Source of the DNA: [Scytonema hofmanni] UTEX 2349
GTDB lineage: Bacteria > Cyanobacteriota > Cyanobacteriia > Cyanobacteriales > Nostocaceae
Reading direction: 5' to 3'
Assembly: GCF_000582685.1 (NCBI RefSeq)
Contig: NZ_KK073769.1
Location: 1,004,891 to 1,068,890 of the forward strand
DNA length: 64,000 nt
Under the pieces are notes generated by a model. The model saw only the letters and a list, made by a program, of their open reading frames with translations, did no database searches and had not been told where the DNA came from. Made by a program: the position numbers and the translations under genes. This document shows, piece by piece, positions 59,789 to 64,000 of this stretch (its first letter is position 1; every line of letters begins with the position of its first letter).

Positions 59789-60295
59789 ATGCAAGAAACT
59801 GTGGTTAAGCAAAGTCAGGAAGGGAGTAGTAGCCTTCCAGTCCTCTACAAAAGGGATGATTTTCAGTCTATACAGTGCAATCCCATTGAAGGAGCTATAC
59901 AACTATGGGCTACTCTTAATGAAAAGGATACTGTAGTTATCTACCAACAAGCTTTTGGTAAAACTTGGGAAATTTTCAAGCAAGCGATCGCCGTCCTGTT
60001 CTTTTTATTTCGTTTACTAATTGCCTTGATAATCTGGGTGTGCGGCATCGCTTTTCAAAGTGGACTGAATTTTCGGAATTGGCTTGAGGTTAAACAACCC
60101 ACTCTCGATGAAATTGTGTCTGCGTTATTCCAAGTCGTCACGTGGTCTCTAAATCATGCATACGAATGGGCTGCCTCGTTCATTAAAAAATATTTAGGAT
60201 GGGAAATCAAATTTGACCCTCTCACGCCGAAATCGCCTGCAACGAACCCCGAAGAGACTACTGCTTCTGTTGCACCATCATCAGAAAGTTTATAA
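59789..60295 (+). CDS. Unknown small membrane protein divergent from cis15
   Basis: A 168-aa protein of unknown family. Residues about 65-95 are hydrophobic (AIAVLFFLFRLLIALIIWVC, one or two spans). An amphipathic region follows (VVTWSLNHAYEWAASFIKKY) and a Pro/Ser/Thr-rich tail. It is transcribed away from the eCIS cluster from the shared 210-bp upstream region. Co-regulation with cis15 is possible. It could be an eCIS accessory or immunity-like membrane protein, but nothing in the sequence proves it. Confidence 0.6.
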   Translation: MQETVVKQSQEGSSSLPVLYKRDDFQSIQCNPIEGAIQLWATLNEKDTVVIYQQAFGKTWEIFKQAIAVLFFLFRLLIALIIWVCGIAFQSGLNFRNWLEVKQPTLDEIVSALFQVVTWSLNHAYEWAASFIKKYLGWEIKFDPLTPKSPATNPEETTASVAPSSESL

Positions 60296-60321
60296 GAAAA
60301 ATGAAAAAACCGCTGGAAACC

Positions 60322-60432
60322 ACTAGTAGTCCATGTCATAAGTTTTGATGGGTTTCAACTTACCAAAATAATTGATTTTTAAGGCTTTGGAAATTTGATT
60401 ACCCATCAAAATTAATTACATGGACTACTAGT
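60322..60432. mobile_element. MITE-like element with 15-bp terminal inverted repeats
   Basis: ACTAGTAGTCCATGT (60322-60336) and ACATGGACTACTAGT (60418-60432) are perfect inverted repeats. Just inside, TTTTGATGGGT and ACCCATCAAAA pair as well. The 111-bp element has no coding capacity. It is a miniature inverted-repeat element, movable only by a transposase in trans. Confidence 0.85.
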
Positions 60433-60532
60433 CTGTCAAGATAAAAATGATGGTTGTAGAGACGTAGCACTGCTACGTCTTTACAGGGTTTTGGATGTAT
60501 ACATAACACCTCAAAATATAATTGACAGGCTA
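60429..60532. mobile_element. Second adjacent MITE-like palindrome
   Basis: TAGTCTGTCAA (60429-60439) and TTGACAGGCTA (60522-60532) are inverted repeats with one mismatch, enclosing the hairpin GTAGAGACGTAGCA / TGCTACGTCTTTAC. The left end overlaps the right end of the preceding MITE, so one element inserted at the edge of the other. Its right end truncates the TnpB remnant. Confidence 0.7.
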
Positions 60533-60852
60533 CTAAAGGTTGGCGAGAGTTTAGGACCTTTTGCGAAGCTAAGTCTGATAAGTTTCGCAGAGATTTTCGG
60601 GTAATAAGCAGATGGGAGCCTAGTAGCCAAATTTGCTCAGACTGCGGTTTTAAGTGGGGTAAGCTTGATTTAAAAATTCGGTCGGTTCAATGCTTGGGTT
60701 GTGGCACTCAACAGGACCGAGACGAGAATGCCGCTAAAAATATAGAACAAGTCGGGATGGGGAATCGCCACGACTCTAAACGGACGCCGAGGAATTGTAA
60801 GACTACTCCGGTAGCCGAATCTGTTGAAGCGTCAAGAATCACCGTCTCGTGA
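60526..60852 (+). pseudogene. C-terminal remnant of a TnpB (IS200/IS605) nuclease
   Basis: A 108-codon frame, open from 60526 to TGA 60850-60852, has no start codon at its left end. It encodes TKGWREFRTFCEAKSDKF, then the zinc ribbon WEPSSQICSDCGFKWGK and VQCLGCGTQQDRDENAAKNI, i.e. the CxxC...CxxC and RuvC-III D-NAA motif of TnpB. The tail ends VAESVEASRITVS, typical of cyanobacterial TnpB. Everything upstream (RuvC-I and II) is missing and replaced by MITE sequence, with an in-frame TGA directly before. Confidence 0.88.
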
Positions 60853-61077
60853 CTAGCGGTGAGTATTTCAATAATAATTTCCCATATCTAATTCAAAATG
60901 TTATAACGTCATCAGCGCCCTCATACGGGAAAATAAATAACACGGATTGATGACAAATGACTCGTGTTTGGCAGAGGTGCACTTTTCTTCTAAAGTAAAC
61001 TTGGATCAGACCGTATACATGAGTAATTATACTGTGTTAGTGCTGAACAGTTTGAAGCTGCTGGGTGGTGGAGAGTA

Positions 61078-62571
61078 ATGAATCAAGCGGACAACATAAA
61101 TAACGAAACTTTTATTGAACCAGAAAATTTGACAAATTCGCCACAATCAGATCCGGAGAATTGTCCTTTTGATTCAGTTTTGCCCAATAACAATATGGCA
61201 ATCATGAAATTGCCACTTTTGATGCCAGCAGAAGACAAGTTATGCGAAGCTAATGTCAGCCTAGCGTCGGATTCTGTATCGCAAGATTGGGTAGCAGAAC
61301 CTGACAGCGACAAACAAGCACTGATTGATGACGAATTTAATAAGCTGCTGGAATTGAATGAAGAATTGCGTTCGGCTAACACCAGTTTGTATGAACAGGT
61401 GGAGGTGTTAAAAGGTGACTTATCTGAGTCAGAAAAAGCATTGCAGTGGCAGAAAAAGCGCTCAAGCGTTGCCGAGTCGATGCTTGGGCAACAAACTCAG
61501 GAACTATCCGCAGCAGGTGAGCAAATAAAGTCTTTATTCCAACAGTTAGAAACGGCTGTGCAGACTGTTCAACGTCAGGAAAATTTAATAAGTAATTATA
61601 AATCACAGCTAGAAATTAGTCAACAACGGCTTGCCCAGCTAGAGCGGGAATGTGCCAAAGTTCAAACTAGCTACAACGAACAGTCTCACCAGATATTACA
61701 ATCAGAAACTACTTGTCGAGAGCTACGTAGTCGGTTAATGCGACAACAGCGTCAGACTCTGCAATTTAAAGCAGCTTTGGAAAAGTGTCTGGAAAGTCCT
61801 GTCCCCAGCTATGATGATTGTTTAGATGATAGCGCCAATAAGTTAGACGACATCAACATCTGCCAACCAAGAAACTCTAAACAAGCTTCGTCTTCATTTT
61901 CTAACGCCGAGCCGATTAAACCTTGGTCGGCACAGATAGATTCTTTGACTAACGAGCTAAACTATCCGTGGGGAGAATCTTTATTATCAGACACAAGCCA
62001 AGGATCTGATTCTACTTCATCTACCTGGGAATTCTCAACTTCACAACCAGCAACCATCGACCTAAGCACCGAGTCAGAATCGCGCTCAATTGATGATGAA
62101 GCTAACGCACCAAAAAACCCTCCTTCATCAAATAATATAGACGAGCAGATGGATGATGTAATCCAAATGTTTTTCGCGGGAAAACCTGCTGATAAAAAAT
62201 ATACAGAAAAAACTCAGCCGATTCCGCCAATATGGGAAGCGATCGCCCCACCGATTTCAAACGATGAAAAAACAATAAATTCCCAAGATGCATTTCCAGA
62301 AAGACATTTTCCGCTTCGGGATGCATCCCCAATGTCATCAAATCTACCTCTTACCGAAACTACGGCTGAAGAACCAGAAGATTATTGGTCAGAAGTGACA
62401 CCATTTAACTCCTTGGAATTACAGTCAAATGATTTTTCCCAAGAACCATTGACAGACTACACCGTTGATACCAACTCACCCTCACCAGTGATTTATCCCC
62501 AGCGTCCACCCAAAGGAAGAAAGTCATTGGCATCAGTAGAATTACCGAATTTTCGTCGCAATAAGAAGTAG
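61078..62571 (+). CDS. Unknown coiled-coil protein
   Basis: A 497-aa protein of unknown family. The first 90 residues are acidic and disordered. Residues about 95-245 are coiled coil (LLELNEELRSANTSLYEQVE, IKSLFQQLETAVQTVQRQEN, LEISQQRLAQLERECAKVQT). The remainder is Ser/Pro/Asp-rich with no domain, ending in a basic patch (RPPKGRKSLASVELPNFRRN). No signal peptide. GGAGAG lies 4 nt before the ATG. A scaffold or cytoskeletal role is possible, but unproven. Repeats of the GGGCATTG type begin about 15 bp after the stop. Confidence 0.7.
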   Translation: MNQADNINNETFIEPENLTNSPQSDPENCPFDSVLPNNNMAIMKLPLLMPAEDKLCEANVSLASDSVSQDWVAEPDSDKQALIDDEFNKLLELNEELRSANTSLYEQVEVLKGDLSESEKALQWQKKRSSVAESMLGQQTQELSAAGEQIKSLFQQLETAVQTVQRQENLISNYKSQLEISQQRLAQLERECAKVQTSYNEQSHQILQSETTCRELRSRLMRQQRQTLQFKAALEKCLESPVPSYDDCLDDSANKLDDINICQPRNSKQASSSFSNAEPIKPWSAQIDSLTNELNYPWGESLLSDTSQGSDSTSSTWEFSTSQPATIDLSTESESRSIDDEANAPKNPPSSNNIDEQMDDVIQMFFAGKPADKKYTEKTQPIPPIWEAIAPPISNDEKTINSQDAFPERHFPLRDASPMSSNLPLTETTAEEPEDYWSEVTPFNSLELQSNDFSQEPLTDYTVDTNSPSPVIYPQRPPKGRKSLASVELPNFRRNKK

Positions 62572-62589
62572 TTATTGGTTGGTGGATAT

Positions 62590-62735
62590 TGGGCATTGGG
62601 TAATGGGCATTGGGCAATGGGTATTGGGCATTACGGAATAACCTTCTTACCTAGTCCCTAGTCCCTAGTCCCTAGTCCCTAGTCCCTAGTCCCTAGTCCC
62701 TAGTCCCTAGTCCCTAGTCCCTAGTCCCTAGTCCC
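62590..62735. repeat. Octamer and heptamer tandem arrays
   Basis: GGGCATTG-type units (62590-62632) are followed by about twelve consecutive copies of the heptamer CTAGTCC (62651-62735). The array ends 31 bp before the start of the methyltransferase gene and so fills most of its leader. Confidence 0.93.
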
Positions 62736-62766
62736 CCTAGTCCCCCTTGTCCCCCCAATCCCCAGT

Positions 62767-64000
62767 ATGGATTCTAATCCAGCGTTATGTAAAATCATCA
62801 GATCGCGCATTTCCTCAAGTCCCCAACGGCGAATTACTTTTGCCGAATATATGGACATGGCGCTGTATCATCCAGAATACGGCTATTATTCCACCAAAGC
62901 TGTGAATCTGGGAAAACGAGGAGATTTTTTCACCTCTGTTCACCTTGGTGCTGATTTTGGTGAGTTGCTTGCTGAACAATTTTTCCAGATGTGGGAGATT
63001 TTAGGGCGACCAAAACCATTTACTCTATTAGAAATGGGAGCCGGTCAAGGATTGTTAGCAGCAGATATTCTTAACTATTTACAACGGCAATATCTTGACT
63101 TTTTTCTCTCATTAGAGTATGTGATTGTAGAGAAATCCCTAGCCTTAAGGCAAGAACAACAGCAACGCTTGCAAGATTTCCCTTTACGTTGGTGCAATTT
63201 AGAGGACATACCACCATTATCAATCACTGGCTGCTTTTTTTCTAACGAATTAGTGGATGCCTTCCCAGTGCATCAATTTATCTTAGAGGCAGGGGAACTG
63301 CGAGAAATTTATGTAACAACGCGGGAAGAGTGGGGGAGACAAGGAGACAAGGAGACAAGGAGACAAGGAGATAAGGAGACAAGGAGACAAGGAGACAAGG
63401 AGGAATTTCTCCGCATCCCCCCCTCCCCCGAACCCCTGAACCCGTTTGTCGAAGTAATTGGGGAAGTTTCATCGCTGAAGATAGCTGAATATTTTGATTT
63501 ATTAGGAATAGATTTTGCTCAAAGTGCTTATCCAGATGGCTACCGTAGTGAAATTAATTTAGCGGCTGTAGACTGGCTAAGTATAGTGGCAGACCGATTG
63601 AAGCGCGGTTATCTGTTAACAATAGATTATGGCTATCCTGCCAATCGTTACTATAACCCCAGGCGATTCTCCTTTGGAGACGCTACGCGATTCTCCTTTG
63701 GAGACGCTACGCGAACGCAAGGAACTTTACAGTGCTACTATCAGCATCGGCACCATGACAACCCTTATATAAACATTGGACGACAGGATATTACGGCACA
63801 TGTTGATTTTACCGCTTTGGAAAAATCAGGCGATCGCTCTGGTTTGCAAAAAGTTGGTTTTACCCAGCAGGGATTGTTTTTGATGGCATTGGGGTTAGGT
63901 TCGCGTATTGCTAACCTTTCTCATCAACAGCAACCCATCTCCCAGATGCTGCAACGACGAGATGCACTACACCAGCTTTTAGATCCTATGGGATTAGGTG
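62767..64000 (+). CDS. MidA/NDUFAF7-type class I SAM-dependent methyltransferase, 3' end beyond window
   Basis: An open frame of 411 codons running off the window, found by direct reading. It starts MDSNPALCKIIRSRISSSPQ. Landmarks of the MidA (DUF185) family are ITFAEYMDMALYHPEYGYYS, GDFFTSVHLGADFGELLAEQ, the SAM motif LLEMGAGQGLLAADIL and FFSNELVDAFPVHQF. In eukaryotes NDUFAF7 methylates an arginine of a complex I subunit; the cyanobacterial substrate may be NDH-1. Two repeats are translated in frame: residues about 188-213 (a GACAAGGA array giving RQGDKETRRQGDKE) and about 300-317 (two RFSFGDAT units). Despite these the frame stays open. Confidence 0.9.
   Translation, partial: MDSNPALCKIIRSRISSSPQRRITFAEYMDMALYHPEYGYYSTKAVNLGKRGDFFTSVHLGADFGELLAEQFFQMWEILGRPKPFTLLEMGAGQGLLAADILNYLQRQYLDFFLSLEYVIVEKSLALRQEQQQRLQDFPLRWCNLEDIPPLSITGCFFSNELVDAFPVHQFILEAGELREIYVTTREEWGRQGDKETRRQGDKETRRQGDKEEFLRIPPSPEPLNPFVEVIGEVSSLKIAEYFDLLGIDFAQSAYPDGYRSEINLAAVDWLSIVADRLKRGYLLTIDYGYPANRYYNPRRFSFGDATRFSFGDATRTQGTLQCYYQHRHHDNPYINIGRQDITAHVDFTALEKSGDRSGLQKVGFTQQGLFLMALGLGSRIANLSHQQQPISQMLQRRDALHQLLDPMGLG
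63331..63402. repeat. GACAAGGA octamer array inside the methyltransferase gene
   Basis: Eight or so copies of GGAGACAA lie in frame in the coding sequence. The same repeat is otherwise found only in spacers in this window (18.1 kb, 26.1 kb). Confidence 0.9.
63662..63720. repeat. Duplicated palindromic interspersed repeat inside the methyltransferase gene
   Basis: Two 24-bp units, each CGATTCTCCTTTGGAGACGC followed by TACG, sit directly in tandem in frame and are followed by CGAACGCAA. The inner TCTCC/GGAGA is palindromic. It belongs to the same family as the GCGTAGCGTCTC repeats near 420, 1840 and 9550. Confidence 0.85.

Noticed and set aside
62651..62735. Heptamer array considered as CRISPR or phage attachment site
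   Set aside because: Seven-base period with no spacers is an STRR; there is no integrase gene and no duplicated att core.

Overview
The window comes from a filamentous, probably Nostocales, cyanobacterium. The evidence is the very frequent HIP1 octamer GCGATCGC, the photosystem II gene psbX beside ycf66, a Ycf5-type cytochrome c assembly protein, a cyAbrB regulator, and an hmp-type gliding/hormogonium chemotaxis operon. Short 7-8 bp tandem repeats (STRR type) fill many spacers.

Layout. 0.5-2.6 kb: a DUF433/DUF5615 toxin-antitoxin-like pair whose toxin has a premature stop, then two Uma2-family nuclease-like genes. 2.6-15.4 kb: the hmp cluster. hmpA-E (PATAN-receiver, CheY, CheW, MCP, giant CheA) lie on the minus strand and the coiled-coil gene hmpF diverges from them. 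15.5-30.2 kb: housekeeping genes: tilS, ccsA, a DUF3352 gene, tRNA-Leu(GAG), a probable SRP RNA, accC, a YggT gene, psbX, ycf66, two TolB-like lipoproteins, sdhB, cyAbrB and a CPBP protease. 30.4-30.8 kb: a DUF6887/DUF6888 pair.

31.0-59.6 kb, all on the minus strand, is a near-complete extracellular-type contractile injection system (eCIS). In transcription order: AAA+ ATPase (Cis15), cap (Cis16), an unknown 395-aa protein, sheath (Cis2), tube (Cis1), second tube protein (Cis5), DUF5908 (Cis6, found by manual reading), LysM adaptor (Cis7), VgrG spike (Cis8), PAAR tip (Cis10), gp25 (Cis9), baseplate Cis11, an inserted IscB transposon, a small coiled-coil protein with a membrane tail, baseplate Cis12 carrying YegP-like repeats, a 1680-aa repeat protein with a C-terminal membrane helix in the slot where Afp13 fibres usually lie, tape measure (Cis14) with a 243-aa internal duplication, and a DUF4157 cargo with a C-terminal HNH nuclease domain. 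The two membrane-tailed proteins and the missing fibre suggest a membrane-anchored CIS like the thylakoid-anchored one known from Anabaena, here apparently armed with a nuclease.

59.8-64 kb: a small membrane protein divergent from the ATPase, MITE-like elements, a TnpB remnant, a coiled-coil protein of unknown function, and a MidA/NDUFAF7-type methyltransferase that runs off the window and carries repeat DNA translated in frame.

A theme of the whole window is repeat DNA touching genes. Short tandem arrays begin exactly at, or supply, the stop codons of at least seven genes.
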